The translations under genes and the position numbers were made by a program. 50,002 nt of DNA from Boothiomyces macroporosus. Its lineage: Eukaryota > Chytridiomycota > Chytridiomycetes > Rhizophydiales > Terramycetaceae. The stretch is from NCBI GenBank assembly GCA_027604185.1, contig JADGKB010000101.1:1-50002 (forward strand), given 5' to 3'. Below are positions 1 to 9,906 of the stretch, piece after piece; position 1 is the stretch's first letter, and the number at the start of each line of letters is the position of its first letter. The notes under the pieces are model-generated. The model saw only the letters and a program-made list of their open reading frames with translations. It was not told the DNA's origin and made no database searches.

Positions 1-624
1 TATAAAAGCAAATGTTTAGATTGTAATAAACAACTTGTTCAACTTAAATTACTTACTGTTACGGGCAAGTTTATTTAGAAATTAGTTTGCAAATACGCCG
101 GTGATCCATATTCATATGCAATCCATTAATATATTTTTGTGTAGGAATCAAGCACTGATCTGTTAAACTTTGCCGTTTCAACCAACTTCAGATTGCAAAG
201 CATTAAAAACCCTTGTTCCAAAAGGTTAATATTATCAAGTAGATAAACTGTACAAGGTGCTGTTCAAAGCTGGCTGTGTGGTTTGACAGTAAACTTTACA
301 GTAGATGTAAAATTTAGGACAGAGTATATAAGCCAATGCTCAATTACAAGTAAAAAAGTGATGGGTATCCAAAGAAAGTCGGTCCAAAGCCAAGTTTCAA
401 AGAAAAACACAGCGCTTTGTCCTGGCTGTACAAGTATCACCTACCAAGACACTTACCAAACTGCTTAAAAGAACCAAGATTGGGTTGAATGTTCTATCTG
501 CAACAAATAGCAAACAGTAAACAACAAATAGCAAATAGCAAACAGCAAATAGCAAACTTTTTCAACTAGAGAATCATTCATCAATCACATTAACTGCGAC
601 CAATGCAGATTTAGAATCAGAAAT
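1..624. other. Non-coding or decayed stretch with short A-rich repeats
   Basis: No continuous reading frame. Around 497-556 there is a degenerate simple repeat built from AACAAATAGCAA-like units. CxxC pairs appear in forward frame 1 near 13-24, 418-429 and 493-504, separated by stop codons, which hints at a lost zinc-ribbon protein but is not above what AT-rich sequence could give by chance. Confidence 0.3.
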
Positions 625-1170
625 ATGTCAATAATATCACAAAGCAGGCTGGAATTCTTGTCGATAAGGCAGCTCAACTCACTCCACAAGGCTCTGAAAA
701 CTGTCCTGAAAAACTGTCCTGTGATTGGAAAGATCCAAGTTTGTTTGGACAGAAATGGTACATCAAATCAAATCAAAGCGTCCAATGCCGCAAATCACTC
801 ACTTGGACAACTAGATCCTCAAAAACAGTATACATCAAACAAGGAATCATCGCCTGGATCTGCTACTACTTGTTTTGACATTTTGGAAACCACACTGTGC
901 AATTGGAAAAACAACTGCCATCGTTTCTTGATCTACAAGCATTTAATTGCAATCAAGAAATTGAACATGGGATTCAACCAAGCACTAGTATCCTTGCAAA
1001 CTCGGCAATTGAACAGAGAATACTTGACTGCTGGTCAACTACATCACAAACAACTCTTGGAATTTGAATGCTTATTGAAAACCTTGATTCAATCTTTTTG
1101 TCTATTAATCCAAAACCAGAATGAACTGAATCTATGCAATTTCAACCTGAATGAAATGCCTTTTCATTAA
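625..1170 (+). pseudogene. Uncertain decayed coding region
   Basis: An open frame from an ATG at 625 to TAA at 1170 would give 181 residues of odd composition that I do not recognise. A different frame (codons starting at multiples of 3, from about 645) reads more like protein, with Cys-rich and Trp-rich segments, but is cut by TGA at 876, 1065, 1122 and 1152, several at places where Trp would look natural. This is most simply a decayed gene in which TGG changed to TGA, or a gene I cannot splice. The upstream part (1-620) holds scattered CxxC pairs in one frame but is full of stops. Function unknown; even the strand is uncertain. Confidence 0.25.
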
Positions 1171-1272
1171 AAACCATCAAATCAACTAGAAATTCATTTT
1201 GATGTCAATTCTTTAAAATAAATTTCTGTTCTCCAATAACTATTTTCAACATTTTTATTGACATGGAGCAAA

Positions 1273-1923
1273 TCACTCATTTTCACTCCTGATTTCCGTT
1301 CGAAGTTGTTCCAACAAAACACCAAGCATGTTCTTTCCATCGCCTCGTTTTCCAGTTCCCCAAAAGTCATCAGATGGTTTTAATTGAACCAATGGATGAT
1401 TCCCAGTAGATAACAGTATATTTTTGAGTTCTAAATGTTGCGTAAACTTTGCTCTTACTCCTTTCCGCATCACTTCTACTTTAACCTGCTCCCAATCTGG
1501 TCTTAGACGATAGCTTCTTCCAACAGCAAATGCTTCATGTGGATTTGAAAATTGTAGTTTTTGTAATGCTTCTTGGTAATGTGGTAGCCCAACAAACTTT
1601 TCTGATTGAAAGTATGCTTCTACAGAGGGATATTTAATACCATCAATCAAAATTGCTGGTTCCTGCATTTCAAATGTTGTATGTACATTCGAAAACTCCA
1701 TTGCCCATAGGTATTTCCCATGGTACTTTTCCACTTGAATCAAATATTCTACTCCGGAATAATGAAAGAGAGCTCTAGATATGCGTTCTTGGGGGAACCA
1801 ACAAGGTAGTTTAATTTCTTTGTCTTTTACTCCCAGTCGCTGCAGTATCTGTTCTTGAGTGCTATTTAAATGAAATAGGGATTGTTCCAACGGTCCAGAG
1901 ACATTTTTAATTTCTTCAAGCAT
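1273..1923 (-). CDS. NADAR-domain protein (YbiA/DUF1768-like)
   Basis: A 216-residue intronless protein with ATG at 1923 and TGA stop. The C-terminal two thirds match the NADAR fold: a segment with EAYFQSEKF, then a GRSYRLRPDW region, and a terminal DDFWGTGKRGDGKNMLG block, which is the family signature. Family members are N-glycosidases; bacterial and plant relatives act on reactive riboflavin intermediates and others act on ADP-ribosylated substrates. The first 80 residues are an extension I do not recognise. An AATAAA lies about 17 nt past the stop. Substrate cannot be told from sequence. Family assignment is secure. Confidence 0.85.
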   Translation of the reverse strand: MLEEIKNVSGPLEQSLFHLNSTQEQILQRLGVKDKEIKLPCWFPQERISRALFHYSGVEYLIQVEKYHGKYLWAMEFSNVHTTFEMQEPAILIDGIKYPSVEAYFQSEKFVGLPHYQEALQKLQFSNPHEAFAVGRSYRLRPDWEQVKVEVMRKGVRAKFTQHLELKNILLSTGNHPLVQLKPSDDFWGTGKRGDGKNMLGVLLEQLRTEIRSENE

Positions 1924-2179
1924 TTTAATATTTTCAGCGGCAAAAAACTCAGCTCTTTGGCGGAGCCCATTAGTGGAAGCTTGGAAACCACCTTACATTT
2001 GGTTTATTAAATTTGGTTGGATTTGATTCGGATTTTGCATGTTTAGTATCACGCATTTCTACTTAATAGACGCAACTTGATTTCGTGTAGATCAAGAAAT
2101 ACTACAGACGTGTATTTCAGTGTTGAGTCAAAAATACATTATTTGAGCTAAAAACCAGAGTCGAGGAAAACCATTATGT

Positions 2180-2617
2180 TTATTTGTAATATTTGTAAAA
2201 GATGAAACCACCAACAGCTGCTAAACCAACGGCAATAGCAACAGCTTGCAAGTTCCATTCAATAACAGGGTTTTCACAGATATCATCATGTGTAGTGGCA
2301 ACAATAGCAAGAACTTCTTGGATTTCTTTGTCTTTGACACCAAGGTTGCTCATGGCTTTGGCAAGCAACTCTGCGATTCTGTTGAAATGTACGTCTCTGA
2401 CTCCCATACCTTTGTGTGCTACTTTCATGTTCTTGCCATAGTAGTTCTTTCCACCAAGGACATGGTTAAAGAACTGTTTCTGTTTTCTAGCTTGCATCTT
2501 CATGTCAGTCTTTGCAAAGAAGCCCTTTACCAAGTCATCTTGAAGGACAAGTTTGTAGAACTCGTCAACTACAGCGTCGATACCAGCTTCTTTTCCTACT
2601 CTTTCGTATAAATCCAT
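2180..2617 (-). CDS. Group I truncated haemoglobin with C-terminal membrane anchor
   Basis: A 145-residue intronless protein. Residues 1-118 are a 2-on-2 globin of the TrHbN type: EFY with Tyr21 at the B10 position, the VLGG motif near 53-56, and AHKGM with His68 as the proximal (F8) haem ligand. TrHbN proteins bind O2 and NO and often detoxify NO. Unusually, residues 120-145 form one hydrophobic segment (about 122-141) followed by a basic KYYK tail, which looks like a tail anchor placing the globin on the cytosolic face of ER, mitochondrial outer membrane or peroxisome. A TATA element lies about 30 bp upstream of the ATG, and the TAA stop is part of AATAAA. Confidence 0.9.
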   Translation of the reverse strand: MDLYERVGKEAGIDAVVDEFYKLVLQDDLVKGFFAKTDMKMQARKQKQFFNHVLGGKNYYGKNMKVAHKGMGVRDVHFNRIAELLAKAMSNLGVKDKEIQEVLAIVATTHDDICENPVIEWNLQAVAIAVGLAAVGGFIFYKYYK

Positions 2618-2643
2618 TTTGTGTGAATTGAAGAATTGACGCG

Positions 2644-2652
2644 CCTTTTATA
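2644..2652 (-). promoter_or_regulatory. TATA box of the globin gene
   Basis: On the minus strand the sequence reads TATAAAAGG, 27-35 bp upstream of the globin ATG. This spacing implies a very short 5' UTR. Confidence 0.5.
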
Positions 2653-3336
2653 CCTGCATTTACTCAAGATTACTCATTTTCACACGACCAACTAATTTTT
2701 TTGTAAAGATGTCCAGTCATTAAAATGAAATTGAAAAACAACACTGGACCAATTCAGGCAATCTGATTGCAGAATAATTCCAATGCAATATCCTATAAAT
2801 TAATATCGGGGGCATTCATAGTTTACCAAGTTGAAAAAGTTTGGTAAGGCGCAAAGACGTATTGTGAGTAATCATTAATAACTCTTGGAACTAAAAAATA
2901 CTCAGGATATCTAATTTGTACCACATGGGACCTGAAAGCGGCATATTTGGTTCAAACTGATTCTCCGATAATTTATTTGGATGTAAAAGAAATTCCTCTA
3001 TTCATGCAGGCGATTGGATATTGAAATCGTGCCCAGACAACTGCTGGACCAATTTTATATCCAGCAACAATGAATGCAAGTCGCCAATTATAAGCAACCA
3101 GGGAAAATCAAAATAATGGAAACTGAACTTTGCAAAAGGAATTCCTTGGAATTCTTTACTGATAATCAAATCCTTCCACCTCACACTGCGTTGCTATACC
3201 GCCTGGGACAATTTTAATAACCCATCGGCGTACCCAATATCCACTTCATGATTACTAGAATGGATATTGACTTTACAAATACCCCTCTAGTACCAAAAAT
3301 ATTCACGAGCATAGACATTATTCTTATTTGCTACAA
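2653..3336. other. Intergenic region, nothing recognised
   Basis: About 680 bp between divergently transcribed genes. A 60-codon minus-strand frame (3002-3184) has no family resemblance and I treat it as chance. It presumably holds both promoters. Confidence 0.4.
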
Positions 3337-5042
3337 ATGCTTTCTACTCGATTCAAATCATTGAAATCAACTTCCCTTTCACATGCCTACAGAGACAAAA
3401 ATAGTTTTCGCGTTTTGATGCAACCAGCGATAAGATCAGTCATTTTCAACCTCTTACAGCTACCATTACTAGCTTACTTTTCTAGCATGATTATAATCAA
3501 CCTGGTTTTTTATATCTTTGCTAGAGGAGTAGTGGTGTTGTACGAAGTTTTATATGGAGTATTCGAATCAAGAAAAACAAAATTACTTTTGGGAATGTTA
3601 AAGAACTCTCAGGATTACAAGGAATGGATTGATGTAGCTACTGAATTGGATATTCTTGCCGGCAAAGGAGAAATCGAACGACATTACTTTGATGTCGAGC
3701 TGGTTACGAATGTAGTGAAAAAAATGAAGCGCTTCATGAGCAAGAATGATGTCTATGCATTATCAAGTCTTTTACAAAACAGTGTGTTGAAAAAAGACTT
3801 TGGCGGAATTGAAAATCCGCTGATTTACTCAAATTCATATATCGCCGTTCATCCCATCATCCCTGAATATTTCAGAGTTACTGGATTTGCTTTGGATTAT
3901 ATTTGCAGACACCAAGATTTGAGCCTGCAGGAAAAACAACGTTTCCTGAAAAAAGTATCCGTAAACTTTGGGAAAACTGCCTTGTGCTTGTCTGGTGGAG
4001 CGTTTCTTGCATTCTTTCACTGTAAATAAAACTAATCTAGTCGGGGTACTCAAAGCAATGTATGAAAACGACTGTCTACCTGACATCATATCTGGTACTT
4101 CTGTAGGGAGTTTCCTTGCTTCCATCATTTGCTGCAGAACAAATGAAGAACTGGAGCAAGTATTCCATCCTTCAGTTTCAGAAAATGCAAAAACATTGAC
4201 AAACGACTTTTTCGATAAAATCAAGAATTTTTACAATACTGGTGCTGTTTACTCTGTAGAGCGTTACAGACAAGATGCTTCATGGGGCTGTAAAGGAGAC
4301 ATGACATTTATAGAAGCGTACAGGTTAACAGGACGGGTATTGAATATTTCAATCACCACATATGGAAGTACGTTTAAATCTATTTGTTTCAATTACTTGA
4401 ACACTCCAGATGTAATAATCAGTTCAGCTGTTACTGCCTCATGTGCTTGTCCACTGATTATCCCTCCTCATTCTATTCTAATGAAAAAAGAAGGGAAAAA
4501 AGTGCCTTTTCTAGATTTAGGAAAACTGTGGGTTGACGGATCACTGACGGCTGATATCCCTGAAGAAGAATTACATCGTACGTTTGGTGTAAAGTCTATC
4601 ATAGTTTCTCAAGCCAATCCGCATATATTCTTTTTCTATCCAAAGGGAACTCCTGGATCTCCAAACAAACATCGCAATGGACATGGATGGTATTCAGTGT
4701 TAACATAGGCGAGCCGGCTTTATTCTCTCTTCAATAATCACTTGGCAGTTGCTAGAACTAGAAAAGATTTTTGCATTCATGAAAGAGATGCACTTGTGGC
4801 CCAAACCATTGGCTGTACTTTCACAGATATTCACCCAAAAGTATCACGGTGAAATTACAATCTCGAATAATTTTGATTTCTTTAATTGGATAAACACACT
4901 GTCTAATCCTGATCCAAAGAGATTCCAAAGGTTTTTCACTAATGGGCAATTAAACACTTTTCCAAAGCTACAGATGGTCAGTAACCGGTTCAAGCTGGAA
5001 CAGCAGATAAGGCATTATGTAAAACAATATGAAAGAAGATGA
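3337..5042 (+). CDS. Patatin-like triacylglycerol lipase (Tgl3/4/5-SDP1 family)
   Basis: Three exons (3337-4021, 4041-4689, 4709-5042) separated by two 19-nt introns give 555 residues. The N-terminal part (about 60-215) is the DUF3336 region typical of fungal lipid-droplet lipases; the patatin domain follows with the SGGA oxyanion motif, the nucleophile Ser249 in GTSVG, and the dyad aspartate Asp394 in VDGS. A hydrophobic helix near residues 40-65 could embed in the droplet surface. These enzymes hydrolyse stored triacylglycerol and also act as acyltransferases or phospholipases. Splicing restores FHFGVLKAMYEND and HGHGWRAG, both family-typical. I chose the ATG at 3337; the frame opens nine bases earlier at TTG. 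Confidence 0.92.
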
Positions 5043-5060
5043 ATGTAATAAATATGGATT

Positions 5061-5939
5061 TTATTCGTATAAATCATTCAACCAAGATTCAACAGTGATG
5101 GGGCTGGAAAGCGGCTGCAAAACTTGTCCATTAGGATTGGAAACAGCTTTTCCTAAGCCTGCCATACAATCAAAAGGGTCTTGAACGTTATTGTACTTTT
5201 CCAAGACATTATCTGTTGCTGTTTTTTCAAAAGTGCCTATTCTCTGTTCCACCATTTCAACAATATCTCGAAATGATTTGCGATCGCCTTCGATTCGATA
5301 AGTATTATTACCCGTTTCAGTTTTTAGCTTGTGTACTAGAAACTTTGCCCCATCTTTTCTATGAGTCCAAGAAGCAGGACAATCACCATAAAAGATAGCT
5401 ATCTTGTTTTCAAAACTAATATTGCACCCGCTTATTCCGCTTCTAGTGATGTTTTCCATGAAAATGCCCAGGATTATTTCAGTATAGTTTAGCTGAATTT
5501 TTTCTAAATGCTGTCTTATTTGAAGACGAGGTCCTAGCCAAGGAATGATAGAGTTTACTTCATAATCAACCCCCCATACATTAGGAACGAATCTAGATAC
5601 CCCAGCTTTCTTTGCTGCATCAATCATGGCTAGTGCGTCTTTAATATCGCCAAAAGTATTGTGGATAGCAACAACGACTTTGTAGCCAGTCATGTGAGAT
5701 TCAAGTAATTGCGAGTTATTATAGTCAATTACGTTCACATTGGCACCAAGTGATACCAATTCGTCGAGTGATACTGAATGCTTTCTGGATAGCACTCCCA
5801 CTTTCTTAAAATATGGGTCGGAAAGAGCTTCTAGGACTATATATTTACCTATGCCAGCAGAGCCACCAATTACCAGAATAGAATCAAGCATACTTTTTTT
5901 TTCGTTTCTTGGACTATTTATATTTACAAAGTGACTCAT
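5061..5939 (-). CDS. NmrA-like NAD(P)-binding protein
   Basis: A 292-residue intronless protein. A Rossmann motif (VIGGSAGIGKYI) sits near residues 22-35, followed by an isoflavone-reductase/NmrA-like pattern with AMIDAAKKAGVSRFVP, where the family places its short-chain-like core. Such proteins are either redox sensors or atypical short-chain reductases; there is no clear catalytic Tyr-Lys pair in the usual place, so a sensor role is possible. Met17 is an alternative start close to the Rossmann motif. The gene converges on the lipase with only 18 bp between stops, and the TAA stop lies inside AATAAA. Confidence 0.8.
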   Translation of the reverse strand: MSHFVNINSPRNEKKSMLDSILVIGGSAGIGKYIVLEALSDPYFKKVGVLSRKHSVSLDELVSLGANVNVIDYNNSQLLESHMTGYKVVVAIHNTFGDIKDALAMIDAAKKAGVSRFVPNVWGVDYEVNSIIPWLGPRLQIRQHLEKIQLNYTEIILGIFMENITRSGISGCNISFENKIAIFYGDCPASWTHRKDGAKFLVHKLKTETGNNTYRIEGDRKSFRDIVEMVEQRIGTFEKTATDNVLEKYNNVQDPFDCMAGLGKAVSNPNGQVLQPLSSPITVESWLNDLYE

Positions 5940-5995
5940 AGAAAAAGCCCAATCATCAAAGGGAAAAATAAAGCCTCAGAATAACTGCTTGAGTG

Positions 5996-6056
5996 TAATT
6001 CAAATGGTCGTTACTAATTGTTAATTCAAATGGTCGTTGTTAACCATTGTTAATTA
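5996..6056. repeat. Short imperfect direct repeat
   Basis: The 14-mer TTCAAATGGTCGTT occurs at 5999-6012 and again at 6025-6038, each followed by a TTGTTAAT-like tail. It lies in the spacer upstream of the NmrA-like gene. Function unknown. Confidence 0.6.
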
Positions 6057-6307
6057 TTATCCCAAATTGTCAATTCGAGTAATCAAAAACATTTAAAAAA
6101 AGGTCGTCAGATACCGTTGTAGTCTATAATTTTGGATGTATCATCATATTCTACCCAAATTTGCATCATCATTGACCGAATTTCATGGGCAAAGGAGGAA
6201 TTGAACCAAGTGCTTCCTGATGTAAATCCAACTTTGCCATTGAAAAACCAAATCGGAAAGTTTGGTGGCTTTATCAATAAAAGCAACAAAATAGCACAAA
6301 ATCAACT

Positions 6308-6993
6308 TTATAACATATGTATGCCTAGCGCACTTTCTTTAAATAGCGAAACTAAATGTAAGGTGTCTTCTCTAGTTTCATTGTTATCGAGAATATTGAA
6401 ATTCTTGCTGTCAACCCAATTATCGACAATGACATACTCGACTCTGTTGACTCTAATCGCATCTTTGTTAATATGAATTTACCTTTGTCTTGTTCAATAA
6501 TCTTTCTGATCCTTCCTGGAGTTCCTACACCAACCAAGAATGGTTCTTTTTTCAGTGATTCGATCTGGTCATTGATTTTCAGATGGCGAGCAAACAGTTT
6601 GATTGTCTTTGCCTTTTCTCTCACTTGTTTGAATATTTCCAAGCATCTTAAAGCAGAAGATGAAATAATCAAGACTTTGAGTTTTGTATGCGACTTTACG
6701 TAGAGTGGTTTTGGAGCGTCCAAGTAAAGCTGGTCAATTAGCTTTGAAATGGATGGGTCGTCCAACTCTGGATTTGGCGATATCTCTACTCCAAGTGATT
6801 CAAACGACATGTGCGGCCTTTCCGCCTTTGGTTTCTTTTTCTTTTTATCCTTCTTTTCTTTAGTTTTCGTGGACTTGGTTTCCGCACTCTCCTTCACATC
6901 GCTGTCATCCTTGCCTTCGCCATCGGATACTGGGTTGGTATCATTGATATCCTCAACGTAAAAATCATCATCCAACGAATCTGCACTTGCCAT
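6308..6993 (-). CDS. CMS1/CMSS1-like small-subunit biogenesis protein
   Basis: Two exons (6993-6483 and 6462-6308) with one 20-nt intron give 221 residues. The N-terminus is acidic, followed by a Lys-rich tract (KEKKDKKKKKPK) near residues 45-56. The C-terminal half is a helicase-core-like fold without ATPase motifs: LIISSSALRCLEIFKQ, then VGTPGRIRKII, then VEYVIVDNW and a terminal LHLVSLFKESALG. This order matches CMS1 (yeast) and CMSS1 (animals), which associate with 90S pre-ribosomes in the nucleolus. Without splicing the conserved C-terminus is lost. I used the ATG at 6993 rather than an upstream extension. Confidence 0.85.
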
Positions 6994-7022
6994 TTCAATT
7001 CTATAAAAAAAAAGAAAAAAAA

Positions 7023-8627
7023 ATGAATCTAGTAGGCAAACTTGGTTTGAAAACCCCACTGCATGAAAAAATTGCTTCGTGCTGTGTATCCGCTGGTTGC
7101 TGTTTTAATTGCGTCACTAGGTATCTAGGTATTAGAAATCAACAGAAAGATTTAGGAGAATTCCCGCCAGTCTATGGTAAGCAAATGCTAACCAGAAACA
7201 CAAGCAAACAAGAAACCAAAATTACAAGAAGAGGAAAGCAAACCTATAATTGATGTGAAACCAGAATCAAAGCCATGTCCAACTTGTCTTGGCTTATTAC
7301 AGCTTAATTTCAATCAGCTAAGTCAAGATTCGCTAAAACTGCTTCAAGCAGAGCAATACTCACCATTGACCTCATTCAATCTTTCTATTCAACTTCCGGT
7401 TCAGTTATCCATCAGACACAAGAGCATGATTGTATATTTGAAAAATGAAACCAAGGAATCACCTTCAAAAAGCCCGCAAAAGAATGAATTGCCAGAGCCA
7501 TTGGAAGTCAAAGAAGTACTCAAGTATCTCTTGAAACACGCCTTTAGTAAAGCTTCTGAATTGCCTTACGATGTCAATGTAAATAGCACTAATATAGTCT
7601 CCATTCTCTTTACAGCTAGCGATAGCACACCAAGAGTCTGTAATGGACTATGAATTCATGACTGCTTTGCCACACTCCAAATTCAATGTAAAGATTAGCC
7701 AGAAACGAGGACGGACTGTTCACCAAGGGGCTTCAGTAGATAAAATCAACTTGGCATTAAAGAACATTACCGAGCAAGATATTATAAATAGCGATATTTA
7801 CCCTCCACCTCAAATTACTACTTTACCCTCATTTGCGATTTCATTCAACCACACGCAGCTGTTTGTTGCTGGGAGATACAATAAACTAGAAAGAGGAATA
7901 TCAAACTCTAAATGGTTTGTTGGATCAAAGAGAATGGCTCAAGATTCAATGGAAGAATTGATTGGCAACCACCTCACACAAGCATTTCAGTGTTCAAGCT
8001 ACAAATTCAGTTCTTCAGGTAGAGAAGATGCTGATGTACTGATGCTTGGTAGAGGAAGGCCATTCTATTTTGAACTAATCAATCCCCACAAACTAGATGC
8101 CATCGATGGTGTAATGGACAAGATAAATGAAGGCTGCAGTGGCAAAATCAAAGTATGGGATTTGCAGGTTGTTAGTAAAGAAAGCACCAGTATAATGAAA
8201 GACAGTGCAAGCACAAAATCAAAGAGTTACAAGTAAAAAGCACTAACAAAGATGTCTAGTAAAATGCTCATCAAAAGTTCTTTGGCAAAAGATTGAAGCA
8301 GTTAATCAAATGAAAGAGATTGAACTTAAACAGCAGAACCCAACTCGAGTTCCTCGAAGAGCTGATTTGATTAGAGATAAGCTTATTGAAACTATTAGAA
8401 TAGTGAGGTGGAGTGATGGTGAATTACCAGATGGTGATGTAGAAGAAGGACAAGAGATTATGGTTTATATGAAGACTAGTGCTGGTACATATGTTAAAGA
8501 GTTTGTACATGGAGATGGAGGTAGGACCAATCCGTGTCTCGGTGATTTACTAGAAACAGAGTGTAGTGTGGTGTACTTGGATGTAGAAGAAATCCACCTC
8601 GACTGGCCACCCCAAATCAACCCATAA
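7023..8627 (+). CDS. PUS10: tRNA pseudouridine synthase PUS10
   Basis: Four exons (7023-7176, 7196-7578, 7598-8232, 8252-8627) separated by three 19-nt introns give 515 residues. The N-terminus has the THUMP-like zinc-binding part with Cys pairs (CCVSAGCCFNC and CPTC). The catalytic core has SGREDADVLMLGRGRPF, whose Asp is the nucleophile of the family, and the C-terminal SAGTYVKEFVHGDGGRTNP block. PUS10 makes pseudouridine 54 and/or 55 in tRNA and is found in archaea and many eukaryotes but is missing from well-studied yeasts. The gene is divergent from the CMS1-like gene with about 30 bp between starts. The TAA overlaps AATAAA. Confidence 0.93.
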
Positions 8628-8705
8628 TAAACACAACTTTGAATATTCACCGTTTAGCTAAACCACAGTGTTTTAAATTCACACCAAAACATAAATTACA
8701 AAAAG

Positions 8706-9363
8706 CTATATTTCAGAATCAATGAAACTGAATCCGCCATCGCTCTCAGCACTACTTCCTACAAACGATACCTGTCTACTAGTTCTATCCTGGTTATACT
8801 CGACATGTTCAACATCAAACTTTCTCAATTCGTAAATATTCTGTATCTCATAGGCTTCTTGAGGGTCGATTTTGACTGGTATATGATCCTTGGAACCAAA
8901 ACTGCTACGAGGTAGCGTCAGCTCTTCCAAATTCCCAGAGTGATTTTTGTGTGATAGTCTTGATAGTGTATCCTGCAAGGTTTTTATATCATCCGAGTTG
9001 CGCATACGAGGCAACGAATGAGTTTTTGGAATGGTGTGAGGAGAGGGACGAGGAAGGCTCTTGCTTTCTGAAGGTACATATGGTTTTTCCATTTCTACTG
9101 TAGTGTCCAATTTAGTAAATGCTATTTGTTTCTGTTCCAAGTCGTCGTTTATCTTTCGCTGTGGTGCTGGTACTGGTGCACCTCTCTTTCTGTCTTTGGT
9201 TTTACAGCAGCAACATAAAATAGCTGCTAGAATAATAAATACTATAGGTACAAGGATGGCTGTTAGGAGAACACCAAGTCGAAGGCCTCCAGAACCTATG
9301 TTAGGAATAGCTACCTTGAGAAGCGGATGTAGTAGTAGGGCTGGCACTATCTGCACTATTCAT
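8706..9363 (-). CDS. Single-pass membrane protein with cytosolic tail, unknown function
   Basis: Two exons with one 19-nt intron (9296-9314) give 212 residues from the ATG at 9363. A short Ser/Thr-rich head leads into one strong membrane helix (GVLLTAILVPIVFIILAAI, then CCCC, a likely palmitoylation cluster) and a polar 150-residue tail. The same frame stays open upstream to about 9520 and encodes a hydrophobic stretch plus an NLT glycosylation sequon, so the real protein may start further upstream with a signal peptide in an exon I could not place. The topology resembles fungal mid2-like or SKG6-like plasma-membrane proteins, but no family is clear. The stop is TAG. Confidence 0.6.
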
Positions 9364-9492
9364 TTTATGTATTTTTTGGAAACTCTTTTGCTGGTTTTTT
9401 GTGGCAATAGACCAGGAGCCGTATGCCGTTAAATTTGATATAGTATTGGGGCTGGGTTCTTTTGGAAAGTGGTGGGATGAGATTTTTATCAA

Positions 9493-9906
9493 TGAAGCAA
9501 TGAAAAGGAAGCAATAGGAATATTCTAGTAATTATTGCTGTTTTCTATTGGAAATAGAGGCTCTTGTTCATGGGGACTCTGGGTTTCATCCTCAGTCAAA
9601 CATCTTCCAATTATAGTATTCAGCCTAACCATCGCTAGTATCCAGCCTTTCAGAGTACCATCGCTAGTATCCAGCCTTCTCAACCGTCATACTCAGCCCT
9701 ACTCACCAACTCATAGAAATCCGGCTGTGAAATCTTGACTGTTTGCAGATTCGATAACTCACTCTGAAACATAAACACAATAATCGCTCTATGATAAGAT
9801 GAAAATATTCTATTATAAGAACAATTGAAAACGTGCATAAGTATTCGTCTCAAATTTAGCTCTCGATTTTTTTCTAAAAAAACCACCTCAACCCCTTTCC
9901 CCACAA
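9493..9906. other. Intergenic region with a 22-bp direct repeat
   Basis: A 22-bp sequence occurs at 9628-9649 and 9657-9678 (period 29). The stretch lies between divergent genes and must hold both promoters. A 74-codon minus-strand frame at 9680-9904 has no family resemblance. Confidence 0.45.
9628..9678. repeat. 22-bp direct repeat, two copies
   Basis: Perfect copies at 9628-9649 and 9657-9678 with core ATCGCTAGTATCCAGCCTT. Confidence 0.85.

Noticed and set aside
1..620. TAG/TAA read as Gln in one long frame
   Set aside because: The stop density is close to chance for AT-rich DNA, and TAG, TAA and TGA all end convincing genes elsewhere in the window, so a changed genetic code is not supported.
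9680..9904. 74-codon minus-strand frame
   Set aside because: No family resemblance, no start context, lies in a divergent promoter region.
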